Below, piece after piece: positions 8,001 through 16,946 of a stretch of 64,000 nucleotides of DNA. This DNA is from an uncultured Caryophanales bacterium (GTDB lineage: Bacteria > Bacillota_I > Bacilli_A > RFN20 > CAG-826). Where the stretch lies: positions 1 to 64,000 of the forward strand of contig CAMJWS010000002.1 of NCBI GenBank assembly GCA_946409515.1, written 5' to 3'. Under the pieces are notes generated by a model that was given only the letters and a program-made list of their open reading frames with translations, ran no database searches and had not been told where the DNA came from. Position numbers and translations under genes: made by a program. How positions within the stretch are numbered: position 1 is the first letter of the stretch; every line of letters starts with the position of its first letter.

Positions 8001-8507
8001 ATGAAAGCATTAGTCGTTTATTTTTCACGTATCGGCGAAAACTCTGTCAATGGACAAACTCAAGTAATTAAGAAAGGCTTTACTGAGATTCTCGCGGAAA
8101 AGATTTCCGCTTGTAAGAATGCTCCAATGTTTAAAATTGAGCCAGAAGAGCCTTATCCATTTTCTTATGATGAATGTGTCAAACGTTCTAGAAGAGAAGA
8201 TGAAACTGGTGAAAGAGTGCCATATCTACATCCTTTACCAAACCTTGATGAATATGATGTCATCTATTTAGGCTTCCCATGCTGGTGGAGAACTTATCCA
8301 CGAGTCGTGGCCACTTTTGTTAGAGACTATAAGTTCATCGGTAAAACAATCTATCCATTCTGCACAAATGAAGAAGGTTCTTTAGGCCTGGCGGAAATGG
8401 AGTTAAAAGGCGCTGCAAGAGGCGCAGTTATTAAACCAGGCTTTGCCTGTAAGGGCAGTGAAGTCGAAGCAATCGATAATAAACTACAAGAATGGTTAAG
8501 TAAATAA
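8001..8507 (+). CDS. Flavodoxin
   Basis: 168 residues. It starts with the flavodoxin phosphate-loop strand (KALVVYFSRIGENSVNG) and has the isoalloxazine region YLGFPCWWRTYPRVVATF, then a C-terminal helix. It carries FMN and would donate electrons to partners. The length and loop suggest the flavodoxin_4 type. The gene is 2 nt upstream of the flavodiiron protein and is followed by rubredoxin, so the three likely form one redox operon. GATAAT (7988-7993) lies 7 nt before the start, with no Shine-Dalgarno. Confidence 0.85.
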   Translation: MKALVVYFSRIGENSVNGQTQVIKKGFTEILAEKISACKNAPMFKIEPEEPYPFSYDECVKRSRREDETGERVPYLHPLPNLDEYDVIYLGFPCWWRTYPRVVATFVRDYKFIGKTIYPFCTNEEGSLGLAEMELKGAARGAVIKPGFACKGSEVEAIDNKLQEWLSK

Positions 8508-8509
8508 TT

Positions 8510-10309
8510 ATGAAGAAAGTAATTGAAAAAGACATTTATTATGTCGGTGTAAATGACCATCAAATCGATTTATTTGAAGGTCAATATATTGTCCCTAATG
8601 GGATAGCTTATAATTCCTATATTATTAAGGATGAGCTCATCGCCATTATGGATACAGTGGATCAGCATTTCACTGAAGAATGGTTAAAGAATATTGAAAA
8701 TGTGTTAGATGGTGAAAAACCAACATATTTAATCATCCAACATATGGAACCAGACCATTCCGCTAATATCATTAATTTCTTAAAGAAATATCCAGATACC
8801 TATGTAGTGGGTAACGCTAAAACATTTAAGATGATGGAACAATTCTTCCATGAAGAGATTGCTCATAAACTCATTGTTAATGATGGCGATACCTTAAACT
8901 TAGGCGCTCATATATTAAACTTTGTTTTTGCCCCGATGGTGCACTGGCCTGAAGTAATGTTTACCTATGATAGCACTGCGAAAGTATTGTTTAGCGCGGA
9001 TGCCTTTGGTAAATTCGGGGCACTAGATGTTGATGAAGAATGGGACTGCGAAGCTCGTCGATACTATTTTGGTATCGTTGGTAAATATGGTGCGCAAGTC
9101 CAAGCTATCTTGAAGAAAGCCGCTACTTTAGACATTAAAACTATCTGTCCATTACACGGTCCTATATTAAATAAGGATTTAGGACATTATCTCAAGCAAT
9201 ATGATATTTGGTCATCCTATCAAGCGGAGACCGATGGTGTTGCTATTTTCTACACATCAGTCTATGGCCACACTAGAGAAGCAGTGGAACTACTTAAAGA
9301 AAAGCTAGAAGCAAATGGCACACCTAAAATCGCGATTGCGGATTTAGCTCGTGAAGATATGGCGGAAGCCGTAGAAGATGCTTTTAGATATTCAAAGATT
9401 GTATTAGCCACAACTACATATAACGCTGGTATCTTCCCATTTATGGATACATTTATCGCCCACTTAGTGGAACGTAATTTCCAAAATAAGAAGATTGCCT
9501 TTATTGAAAATGGTTCTTGGGCGCCACTAGCGGCTATAGTGATGAAAGAGAAACTTGCTAACTGTAAGAATCTAACAATTATTGAACCAACTGTTAGAAT
9601 TCTTTCCGCAATGAGTGAAGAAAATAAGAATCAGATTAACCTTTTAGCGGACGCTCTTAGTAGTGATTATAAAGCCATGAAAGAGCTAAAAGAAGAGAAC
9701 AAACCAGAACTAGATCCGAAAGCTTTATTTAAAATTGGCTACGGTCTATATGTTGTGACCTCTAGTGATGGTAAGAAAGATAATGGCTGTATCGTTAACA
9801 CAGTCACACAGCTAACTGATACGCCTTTACGCGTCGCGGTTAATATCAATAAACTTAATTATTCGCACGACTTAGTAAAGAAAAGTGGTGTACTTAATGT
9901 TAACTGCTTAAATAATGAAGCCCCATTTAGTGTTTTCCAAAAGTATGGCTTTGCCTCTGGTAAAGATACTGATAAGTTCGCGGGAGAAGAAGTGCTTAGA
10001 AGTGAAAACGATTTAGTGGTTCTCTCTAATTACATTAATGCCTTTATCTCACTCAAAGTTGATAAATATGTTGATTTAGGAACGCATGGCATGTTCATTT
10101 GTTCTGTCACCGAAAGTAAGACAATTAACAACATCGAAACCATGACATATAACTACTATCAAGCAAACGTTAAGCCAAAACCAAACACTGAAAAGAAGAA
10201 AGGCTATGTTTGTAAAGTCTGTGGCTATGTCCATGAAGGTGATTTACCAGAAGACTTTATCTGCCCGTTATGTAAACATGGTGTCGCAGATTTTGAGGAA
10301 ATAAAGTAA
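8510..10309 (+). CDS. Flavodiiron protein fused to flavin reductase and rubredoxin
   Basis: 599 residues. Domain order: metallo-beta-lactamase-like diiron domain (about 1-245) with H78-x-E80-x-D82-H83 and later ligands in VHWPEV, SADAFG and CPLHGP; flavodoxin-like FMN domain (about 250-395; TSVYGHTREA); flavin reductase-like domain (about 405-560); C-terminal rubredoxin (about 565-599; CKVCGYVHEG and CPLCKHG). Flavodiiron proteins reduce O2 to water and/or NO to N2O in anaerobes. Having both the flavin reductase and rubredoxin on one chain suggests electron flow from NAD(P)H to the diiron site without separate reductases (inference). It is co-transcribed with flavodoxin upstream and rubredoxin downstream. 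Confidence 0.9.
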   Translation: MKKVIEKDIYYVGVNDHQIDLFEGQYIVPNGIAYNSYIIKDELIAIMDTVDQHFTEEWLKNIENVLDGEKPTYLIIQHMEPDHSANIINFLKKYPDTYVVGNAKTFKMMEQFFHEEIAHKLIVNDGDTLNLGAHILNFVFAPMVHWPEVMFTYDSTAKVLFSADAFGKFGALDVDEEWDCEARRYYFGIVGKYGAQVQAILKKAATLDIKTICPLHGPILNKDLGHYLKQYDIWSSYQAETDGVAIFYTSVYGHTREAVELLKEKLEANGTPKIAIADLAREDMAEAVEDAFRYSKIVLATTTYNAGIFPFMDTFIAHLVERNFQNKKIAFIENGSWAPLAAIVMKEKLANCKNLTIIEPTVRILSAMSEENKNQINLLADALSSDYKAMKELKEENKPELDPKALFKIGYGLYVVTSSDGKKDNGCIVNTVTQLTDTPLRVAVNINKLNYSHDLVKKSGVLNVNCLNNEAPFSVFQKYGFASGKDTDKFAGEEVLRSENDLVVLSNYINAFISLKVDKYVDLGTHGMFICSVTESKTINNIETMTYNYYQANVKPKPNTEKKKGYVCKVCGYVHEGDLPEDFICPLCKHGVADFEEIK

Positions 10310-10321
10310 AGGAGAAGAAAG

Positions 10322-10477
10322 ATGAAATACGTCTGTCAAGCTTGTGGCTTCGTCTATGATGAAGAATTAGGCGATCCAGAAAGAGGTATCGCTCCAGGCA
10401 CAAAATTCGAAGATTTACCAGAAGATTACACATGCGCGTGGTGCGGCGCTGGTAAAGATATGTTTGCCGTTCAATAG
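10322..10477 (+). CDS. Rubredoxin
   Basis: 51 residues, typical rubredoxin size. The first knuckle is [11 protein letters not shown], then [20 protein letters not shown], and the second knuckle is [11 protein letters not shown]. The four cysteines that bind iron are all present. The second knuckle is C-A-W-C rather than the usual C-P-x-C, a small departure next to a metal ligand. AAAGGAG lies upstream of the ATG, 12 nt after the flavodiiron gene. It probably shuttles electrons in the same oxygen/NO detoxification pathway, in parallel with the tethered rubredoxin domain. Confidence 0.9.
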   Translation: MKYVCQACGFVYDEELGDPERGIAPGTKFEDLPEDYTCAWCGAGKDMFAVQ

Positions 10478-10489
10478 TTCAATTTATTG

Positions 10490-10530
10490 AAAAGCCCAGA
10501 ATTCCTAAGCGAATTTGTCTGGGCTTTTTT
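10490..10530 (+). terminator. Intrinsic terminator of the redox operon
   Basis: AAGCCCAGA (10492-10500) pairs with TCTGGGCTT (10518 onward) across a 17-nt loop and is followed by TTTTTT. Confidence 0.85.
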
Positions 10531-10602
10531 ATATTTAGTTGAATATTTTAGTAAAAATCCGCATTAACCTCATATTTTTTTAAAAAGTGTGTTTTATCAC
10601 TC

Positions 10603-10651
10603 TTGCAAACAAATTAATAATACTTTAATATAGATTTATCAAAGTTGATAA
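10603..10651 (+). promoter_or_regulatory. Promoter with perfect palindrome near the start site
   Basis: TTGCAA (10603-10608), 17-bp spacer, TAATAT (10626-10631). Just after the -10 box is TTATCAA-AG-TTGATAA (10636-10651), a perfect inverted repeat with 7-bp arms covering the expected start point. It is a candidate repressor operator for the 814-residue lipoprotein. The leader to the ATG at 10715 is about 75 nt and ends in GAAAGGAA. Confidence 0.55.
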
Positions 10652-10714
10652 GCAATCAACAAAACAAATTGTAATTGTGAATCATTGTGCTTTTAGCACG
10701 GAAAGGAATTTTTT

Positions 10715-13159
10715 ATGAAACACAACAAATTGTTTGGTATGCTTGCTGTGGCTGCAGTCTTAGCGATTTCAGCGTGTTCTGGTGGTGGTTCTTCCTCCAA
10801 ACATACACACTATGCCGCTCCTGATGCCCCATGGCAACATGACAACAATAATCACTGGAAAGATTGTGCAGAAAACGATAAAGGTAAAGTCGATAATGCC
10901 AAGCACACATTCGGTGAACCATTCGATGTAGTACCAGCTACATGTACAGCTGCTGGCTCTCAAAAAGTTAAATGTTCTGTTTGTGACGCGGTGGTCGAAC
11001 AAACAATCCCAATGAAAGATCACAACTATGGTGAATGGGAAGTAACTGCTGAACCAGATTGTACAAATGCTGGTTCTAGAAAACGTGTTTGCCAAGATTG
11101 CCAACACGAAGATGTTGAAGAAATCCCAGCTAATGGTCACTCCTTTGGTGAATGGGAATTCATCAAAGAGCCAAATTGTACAGAAGGTGGCTCAAGAAAA
11201 CGTACTTGCTCAGTTTGTAATTATGTTGAAACTGAAGAACTTAAAGCTTTAGGTCACGATATTCATTTAGTCGATGACCAAGGTGAACCAGAAGCAGGCA
11301 AAGCAAAAGTTCGTCTTTATGACTGCTCTCGCTGCGATGTCACATACTTAGGTTTCAAAGCTACTGAAGTTACCCCAGCATCTAAAGAACGTTTAGTCTT
11401 CGAAACAGTCACAACAGGTGAAAAAGAAGAACAAGGCGCTAGATTCTTCGGTCATCCAATCGGTAACGATTGCGAATTAGACCCAACAACTGGTGACCCA
11501 AGCGAAGGCGTTGATGCAGTTTACAGCAAAGAACAAACTGGTGACTATTTCGAATATAAATTCGATTTAACAGATGAACAAGTTTCTGTCTTAAGTGGTG
11601 ATGAAGGCGCTTGCTTGCTCTATTGTGATGCTCAACCAGCCCAATGGATGAGTAATAACAATATGGACTTCTTCGCAAAAGGTACCGAAACAGACTGGAC
11701 AAAAGCCTATTACATTGACGATGATCCATCTCACTACAACGAAGATGGCTCCGCTAAAGAAATCGCTGGTTGGAGATACGTTTTATACGTTGACGGCCAT
11801 TATCAAGATTTCGACGCTGATGTTGCTACTAACCCAATGAAGAATAATGACAGAGGCGAATTCGTCATGCCATATCTCTTCAAATTACATAAAGGTGAAA
11901 ATACTATCAGTTTACGTATGGCTGCTGGTTATAGATGCACATTCTTTAACTTCACATTCAGACCATATGAAAAACCAACACAAATTACAGTCAACCAAGA
12001 AAATATTGAAATGGAAGTTGGTGAAACAGCTCAAATTACAAGTACATTCACTGAATTAAAATATCAACCTGCTAATGCACAAGTCGTTTCAGTTGATGCC
12101 GATGGTAAAGTTACTGCCTTAAAAGCTGGTGAAACAACAATCACTGTTTCTAAAGAAGGTAACTATAAACCTGCTATCGTCCCAGTTAAAGTCAACGAAA
12201 AAGCTGGTATCTACCAAGTCGAAGTTGAAAATGGTACTTCAAGTAAGGGCGAAGACGGTGCTGATCAAATTACATTCAGAGAAGCCTCTGGTGGACATAA
12301 TTCCACAAATGCATTCCCAAAAGATGCTGTCTTAACACTTTCATTCGATGTCGCAGCAGCCGGCACATTCTCCATGAAGATTGATGCTAGAAGAAATAAT
12401 AGATTAGGCTCAGGTTCAGACTTCGACAATAAATATGCTTCAGCATTTGAGATTAAACTCAATGATAACGCTATTGAAACAGAAGCAACTGTTGGCTCTT
12501 CATGGGCTGATAGCTTAATTGGTAACGTTGAGCTCAAAGCTGGTGCAAACACACTCACATTCAAGGCTCTTCGTGACGACAACCCAATTAACCTTGACTA
12601 TGTCAGATTTGAACCAGGTGAAGTTGTTCCACAACATGAACATGCTTGGACTGATGGTGACAAAGTTGCTAAGACAGATACAACATCCGCTTATCAATTA
12701 GGTACATGTGAATGTGGCAAAAAACGCGTTCTCATTGATGTTGCTACTGATTTAAATGGCAAAATCACAAAACGTGGTGGCAAATTAGGTGCCAAAGGCG
12801 ATACAGCTAAATACGTTTTCCCATTCACTGGCGCTAAAACTGCGAAACTCATGTTCAAAGGTACAGTTGATAACGCAGGCAACTACAACTATAGTTACTA
12901 TTATGGTAAAAACGGTGGTAATAGTGCTGTTCTTCTTCCAGACAACAAAACAAATACCACTGTTAAAGTGAATGGTAATGAAGTCGCTTTACCAACAGCT
13001 ACTTATAGTGAATTAGGTATGACAGGTACTGACGAAGCTGGCGCAGCCACATTCGAAGTCGCTGAAGTCAACTTAATCGATGGTAACAACGAAATTACAT
13101 TAACACGTAATGATAGCTTCGGTATCCAATACTTCGAAATCTTCTTCATTTACGAATAA
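10715..13159 (+). CDS. Large lipoprotein with Cys-rich repeats, Big_2 and CBM-like modules
   Basis: 814 residues with lipobox AISAC (Cys21). Residues about 30-185 hold three to four copies of a ~42-residue repeat (HxFGEWE…P.CT..GS.KR.C..C….E.IPA.GH) with paired cysteines, as seen in surface proteins of gut Clostridia and Bacilli. A middle region (about 195-425) is rich in Asp, Tyr and Trp and may be jelly-roll-like. Then come a Big_2 domain (about 427-505), a CBM6/35-like module (about 508-632) paralogous to that in the 1598 gene, and a C-terminal beta-rich domain (about 640-814). No hydrolase motif is recognised. Likely a surface adhesin or glycan-binding protein. Its own promoter and terminator make it monocistronic. 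Confidence 0.8.
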   Translation: MKHNKLFGMLAVAAVLAISACSGGGSSSKHTHYAAPDAPWQHDNNNHWKDCAENDKGKVDNAKHTFGEPFDVVPATCTAAGSQKVKCSVCDAVVEQTIPMKDHNYGEWEVTAEPDCTNAGSRKRVCQDCQHEDVEEIPANGHSFGEWEFIKEPNCTEGGSRKRTCSVCNYVETEELKALGHDIHLVDDQGEPEAGKAKVRLYDCSRCDVTYLGFKATEVTPASKERLVFETVTTGEKEEQGARFFGHPIGNDCELDPTTGDPSEGVDAVYSKEQTGDYFEYKFDLTDEQVSVLSGDEGACLLYCDAQPAQWMSNNNMDFFAKGTETDWTKAYYIDDDPSHYNEDGSAKEIAGWRYVLYVDGHYQDFDADVATNPMKNNDRGEFVMPYLFKLHKGENTISLRMAAGYRCTFFNFTFRPYEKPTQITVNQENIEMEVGETAQITSTFTELKYQPANAQVVSVDADGKVTALKAGETTITVSKEGNYKPAIVPVKVNEKAGIYQVEVENGTSSKGEDGADQITFREASGGHNSTNAFPKDAVLTLSFDVAAAGTFSMKIDARRNNRLGSGSDFDNKYASAFEIKLNDNAIETEATVGSSWADSLIGNVELKAGANTLTFKALRDDNPINLDYVRFEPGEVVPQHEHAWTDGDKVAKTDTTSAYQLGTCECGKKRVLIDVATDLNGKITKRGGKLGAKGDTAKYVFPFTGAKTAKLMFKGTVDNAGNYNYSYYYGKNGGNSAVLLPDNKTNTTVKVNGNEVALPTATYSELGMTGTDEAGAATFEVAEVNLIDGNNEITLTRNDSFGIQYFEIFFIYE
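12202..12618 (+). repeat. Second copy of the CBM-like module
   Basis: Paralogue of the module at 2671-3073, with the same order of conserved segments (EVENGTSSK, GADQITFREASGGHNST, FDNKYASAFEIKLN, GANTLTFKAL, NPINLDYVRF). Here it is internal and followed by another domain, so it is a mobile architectural unit. Confidence 0.75.
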
Positions 13160-13182
13160 AGAATAGATTTATATAGTACAAA

Positions 13183-13209
13183 AGGCTCGCTTCTAAAGCG
13201 GGCTTTTTT
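13183..13209 (+). terminator. Intrinsic terminator
   Basis: GCTCGCTT (13185-13192) pairs with AAGCGGGC (13196-13203), followed by TTTTTT. Confidence 0.85.
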
Positions 13210-13210
13210 G

Positions 13211-13246
13211 TTGCCTTAATATTTTATTTATAAATATAATAAAAGC
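13211..13246 (+). promoter_or_regulatory. Leaderless-type promoter of ABC exporter
   Basis: TTGCCT (13211-13216), 18-bp spacer, TATAAT (13235-13240), then 6 nt to ATG 13247. There is no Shine-Dalgarno. The -35 box begins just after the preceding terminator's T-run. Confidence 0.65.
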
Positions 13247-14998
13247 ATGTTTAAAAGATTTATTCATTATTATAAGAATCATAAACTCATTCTCTTTCTA
13301 GACATGACTGCGGCTTTTCTTATTGCTGTTACTGGTATTGCTTATCCAATTATTACTAGGGTAATGCTTAATGATTGGATTCCGAATAATAATCTAAATC
13401 TCATTATTATTGGCGGCGCCTCTTTAGTGGGTATCTATCTTGTCCGTATGGGTCTTCGTTATTTCGTGCAATATTACGGTCACGTCATGGGTGTCCACAT
13501 GCAAGGGGAAATGCGTACTGATTTGTTCAATAAATTACAAACTCTACCTTATTCATACTTCGATAATCACGAAACAGGCATCATTATGTCAACGATGACA
13601 AACGATTTGTTTGATATTAGTGAATTAGCCCATCATGGTCCAGAAAACCTCTTTATCGCCTCATTTACCGCGATAGGAGCGATTACTTACTTGATGTTTA
13701 TCGACTGGATTTTAGGTTTAGTGCTTTTAGGTGTGATTCCTATCATTTTCTTATTAACTTGGGTCTTCCGTCGTAAATTTAGAACGGATATGCGTAACTC
13801 TAAAAAAGCGATCGCTAATATTAACGCTAGATTAGAAAGTTCTATCTCTGGTATTAGAGTAACTAAAGCTTTCACTAATGAAGAAATCGAAAGAGATAGA
13901 TTTGAAGAAACAAATAAAGATTATATTAAAGCCAGAACTAATGTCTTCTCTTCGATGGGCAAATACTTCGCTATTTCCCAATTTGTGACTGATTTCTTTA
14001 ATGTTTTAGTCTTAGTTTTAGGCGGATTATTCCTCTTAAGAGGAATTAATGGCTTTAATCCCGCTGATTATAGTGCACTTATTATTTCTGTTAGTTTATT
14101 TATTAATCCAATTAATCAGCTCATCATGTTCATGGAACAATTTGAAAGTGCTTCAGCAGGCTTTGCCAGATTCATAGCTCTTATTGATGAAAAGAGTGAA
14201 ATCATCTATAACGGAGAAAGTGAATTTGATACTGTTGAAGGTGATTTAATATTTGATCATGTTAGTTTCCATTATGTTGAAAATAATGAAGTGTTAGATG
14301 ATGTATCCTTCCATTTACAAGCGGGCAAAACTCTCGCTTTAGTGGGTCCTTCTGGTGGTGGCAAGACCACAATATGTCACCTCATTCCTAGATTCTATTT
14401 CTTAGAGCACGGCCATATCTATATCGATAACATCGATATCAGTGACTATACACTCCGTTCTTTAAGAGAAAAAATTGGTATCGTCCAACAAGATGTCTTC
14501 CTTTTTGGTGGCACAATTAAAGATAACATTTTATATGGAAAACCAAACGCTAGTGAAGAAGAAATTATGGAAGCCGCTAGAAAGGCTAACATCTTAGATT
14601 TCATCAACTCTTTACCAAATGGCTGGGATACGGAAATTGGTGAAAGAGGTGTGCGCTTAAGTGGTGGTCAAAAGCAACGTCTTTCTATCGCTAGATTATT
14701 CTTAAAGAATCCTCCAATTCTTATCTTAGATGAGGCCACTAGTGCGCTAGATAACACCACAGAAATGCTCATTCAAAAATCACTACAAGAACTCGCTAAA
14801 GGAAGAACTTGTTTAATAGTGGCACATAGATTATCCACAATTAAAAACGCTGATGAAATCGCCGTTGTTTCCAAAGGAAAAATTATGGAAAAAGGCACTC
14901 ATGACGAACTCATGAAACTTAATGGCATCTATTCCAATTTATATCGTTTACAGTTTAAAAATAGCGATGAAACCATCGCTAATATTGATATTGGTTAA
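13247..14998 (+). CDS. ABC exporter, MsbA/BmrA-type half transporter
   Basis: 583 residues: six-helix transmembrane domain (about 15-315) then an ATPase domain (about 340-575). Walker A is GPSGGGKTT (367-375), signature LSGGQ (471-475), Walker B ILILDEATSAL, and the switch is AHRLS. It would work as a homodimer and export a hydrophobic substrate such as a drug, lipid or peptide; the substrate cannot be deduced. No peptidase or peptide gene lies next to it. Its TAA overlaps the stop of the convergent Nudix gene by 4 bp, so no terminator separates them. Confidence 0.9.
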   Translation: MFKRFIHYYKNHKLILFLDMTAAFLIAVTGIAYPIITRVMLNDWIPNNNLNLIIIGGASLVGIYLVRMGLRYFVQYYGHVMGVHMQGEMRTDLFNKLQTLPYSYFDNHETGIIMSTMTNDLFDISELAHHGPENLFIASFTAIGAITYLMFIDWILGLVLLGVIPIIFLLTWVFRRKFRTDMRNSKKAIANINARLESSISGIRVTKAFTNEEIERDRFEETNKDYIKARTNVFSSMGKYFAISQFVTDFFNVLVLVLGGLFLLRGINGFNPADYSALIISVSLFINPINQLIMFMEQFESASAGFARFIALIDEKSEIIYNGESEFDTVEGDLIFDHVSFHYVENNEVLDDVSFHLQAGKTLALVGPSGGGKTTICHLIPRFYFLEHGHIYIDNIDISDYTLRSLREKIGIVQQDVFLFGGTIKDNILYGKPNASEEEIMEAARKANILDFINSLPNGWDTEIGERGVRLSGGQKQRLSIARLFLKNPPILILDEATSALDNTTEMLIQKSLQELAKGRTCLIVAHRLSTIKNADEIAVVSKGKIMEKGTHDELMKLNGIYSNLYRLQFKNSDETIANIDIG

Positions 14999-15525
14999 AG
15001 AATCTTTGCTCTATATAAAGTAAGCGCGGTAAATAATTTAGAGTCAACGACTTTATCTTCTTTTATTAGTGTTTCAATTTCATCCATCGTGAGGAACATC
15101 ACATCGATAAATTCATCGCTATCTAAATGTCTTTCTTCTTTGACGGATTTACCACAGTAGTAGAAGTGAATTACTTCGTTAGAATAACCACATGTTGGTA
15201 CCATGTCGCCTAAATGAATCATCTCAAGAGGGCGATAGCCTGTCTCTTCGAGACATTCTCTTTTCGCTGCTTCTAATGGTTCTTCGCCTTTTTCGAGCTT
15301 ACCCGCTGGAAGTTCATAGATCTCTTTATCTAAGGCATAACGGTATTGTTTTTCGATGATGAACTTATCACCAACTTTAATTAAGATACCAACACCACCT
15401 AAGTGTGAGACGACTTCTCTAAGTGATTTTTGACCGTTAGGGCATAAGACTTCATCTTTTCTAAGAGAAATAACTCTGCCGTTGTATATTTGTTCTGAAT
15501 TTAATTTGGTTTCTTTTTTGTCCAT
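14995..15525 (-). CDS. Nudix hydrolase, ADP-ribose pyrophosphatase type
   Basis: 176 residues. The Nudix box is complete between G75 and G96 (G-x5-E-x7-REC-x-EE-x-G). The upstream IIEKQYRYALDKEIYELPAGKL is the hallmark of NudF/YqkG ADP-ribose pyrophosphatases, which split ADP-ribose into AMP and ribose-5-phosphate. The MVPTCGYSNEVIHFYYC segment fits the same family. The -10 TATGAT (minus strand, 15537-15532) lies 6 nt before the ATG, with no Shine-Dalgarno. Confidence 0.88.
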   Translation of the reverse strand: MDKKETKLNSEQIYNGRVISLRKDEVLCPNGQKSLREVVSHLGGVGILIKVGDKFIIEKQYRYALDKEIYELPAGKLEKGEEPLEAAKRECLEETGYRPLEMIHLGDMVPTCGYSNEVIHFYYCGKSVKEERHLDSDEFIDVMFLTMDEIETLIKEDKVVDSKLFTALTLYRAKIL

Positions 15526-15613
15526 GTTACTATCATACTCTATTTTTATCGTATAAATTGAATTAAATATTATTTTTGAATAAAATAAACCCGTTAGAAA
15601 GAAGGTATTCCTT

Positions 15614-16942
15614 ATGGAACCAATTAAAAAAACTTATTTAGAAAAAGAATTAAATAACTACAAGAAAGACGAAAAGAACGCAATTGTTCGTCATGCTTTA
15701 GTGAAAAATTCTATTTACACAGTGGCTGCTAGCCAAGATGAAATCAAAGAAATGGATTTCAACTTTGATATTAATATCAAAACATTACCCGCTGCTAACC
15801 AAAAGGCTTCTGGTAGATGCTGGTTATTCGCTGCTACAAACGTTTGTAGAGAAGTCATTGCTAAGAAGCTTAACTTAGCTAACTTTGAATTATCTCAAAG
15901 CTATTTAGCATTCTATGACCGTTTAGAAAAATCCAACTACTTATTAGAAGCAGTAATTGAACTCATCAATAAAGAATATGATGATAGAACCTTAGCGTTC
16001 CTTCTCCAAAATGGTGTTGGTGATGGTGGTCAATGGGATATGTTTGTCTCATTAGCCAATAAATATGGCTTATGTCCAAAGAACGTTTATCCTGAAACAA
16101 ATACAAGTAGTGCTACTCGTGAAACTGCACAATTAATTAACTTTACTATTAGAAAATTCGCTAGTGACGCTAAAGCGTTATATGCCAAAAATGGTTTAGA
16201 GGCCGTTAGAAAAGAAAAAGAAGAAGTCTTAAATAAGATTTATTTCTTACTCGTTAATGCCTATGGCTTACCACCAGAAAAATTTGATTTCGAGTATACC
16301 GATAAAGATGGCAACTACCATATCGAAAAAGGTTTTGATGCCTTATCATTCAAAGAAAAATATCTTGGTGATTCATTAAATGACTATGTCTCATTAATTA
16401 ACGCTCCAACAAAAGATAAAGCCTTTGGTAAAACTTATACCGTTCAATACTTAGGTAATGTCGTTGGTGGTAAACAAGTCACACACTTAAACGTCACAAT
16501 GGACAGAATGAAAGAACTCATCTTAAAACAATTAAGAGATGACCGCATTGTCTGGTTCGGTAGTGATGTTGGCTTCTATGGAGACAGAGAAGAAGGTGTC
16601 TGGGATGACACAAGATTTGACCTCAACACATCTTTCGGCTTAGACCTTAAGATGAACAAAGGCGAATCCTTAGATTACCATGCTTCTCAAATGAACCATG
16701 CGATGTGTATCACCGGTGTTTCCTTCAAAGAAGGAATTCCAAGTAAATGGAAGATTGAAAACTCTTGGGGTAAAGATCGCGCTAAAGACGGTTACTACAT
16801 CATGTCTAAGAGCTGGTTTGATCAATTTGTCTATCAAGCAGTCGTGGATAAGAAATACTTAAACGAAGAAGAATTAAAAGCCCTTCAAGGTGAACCAGTG
16901 GTCTTAAAACCATGGGATCCAATGGGCTCACTCGCGGACTAA
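15614..16942 (+). CDS. pepC: Aminopeptidase C (bleomycin hydrolase family)
   Basis: 442 residues, normal for PepC. Catalytic triad of the C1B cysteine peptidases: Cys69 in QKASGRCWLF, His362 in NHAMCITG and Asn383 in KIENSWG. A cytoplasmic hexameric barrel that trims peptides from the N-terminus. The C-terminal arm that limits access to the active site is present, ending KPWDPMGSLAD rather than stopping early. A GAAGG-type site precedes the ATG. A HAD phosphatase gene follows after 4 nt. Confidence 0.92.
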   Translation: MEPIKKTYLEKELNNYKKDEKNAIVRHALVKNSIYTVAASQDEIKEMDFNFDINIKTLPAANQKASGRCWLFAATNVCREVIAKKLNLANFELSQSYLAFYDRLEKSNYLLEAVIELINKEYDDRTLAFLLQNGVGDGGQWDMFVSLANKYGLCPKNVYPETNTSSATRETAQLINFTIRKFASDAKALYAKNGLEAVRKEKEEVLNKIYFLLVNAYGLPPEKFDFEYTDKDGNYHIEKGFDALSFKEKYLGDSLNDYVSLINAPTKDKAFGKTYTVQYLGNVVGGKQVTHLNVTMDRMKELILKQLRDDRIVWFGSDVGFYGDREEGVWDDTRFDLNTSFGLDLKMNKGESLDYHASQMNHAMCITGVSFKEGIPSKWKIENSWGKDRAKDGYYIMSKSWFDQFVYQAVVDKKYLNEEELKALQGEPVVLKPWDPMGSLAD

Positions 16943-16946
16943 ATAA

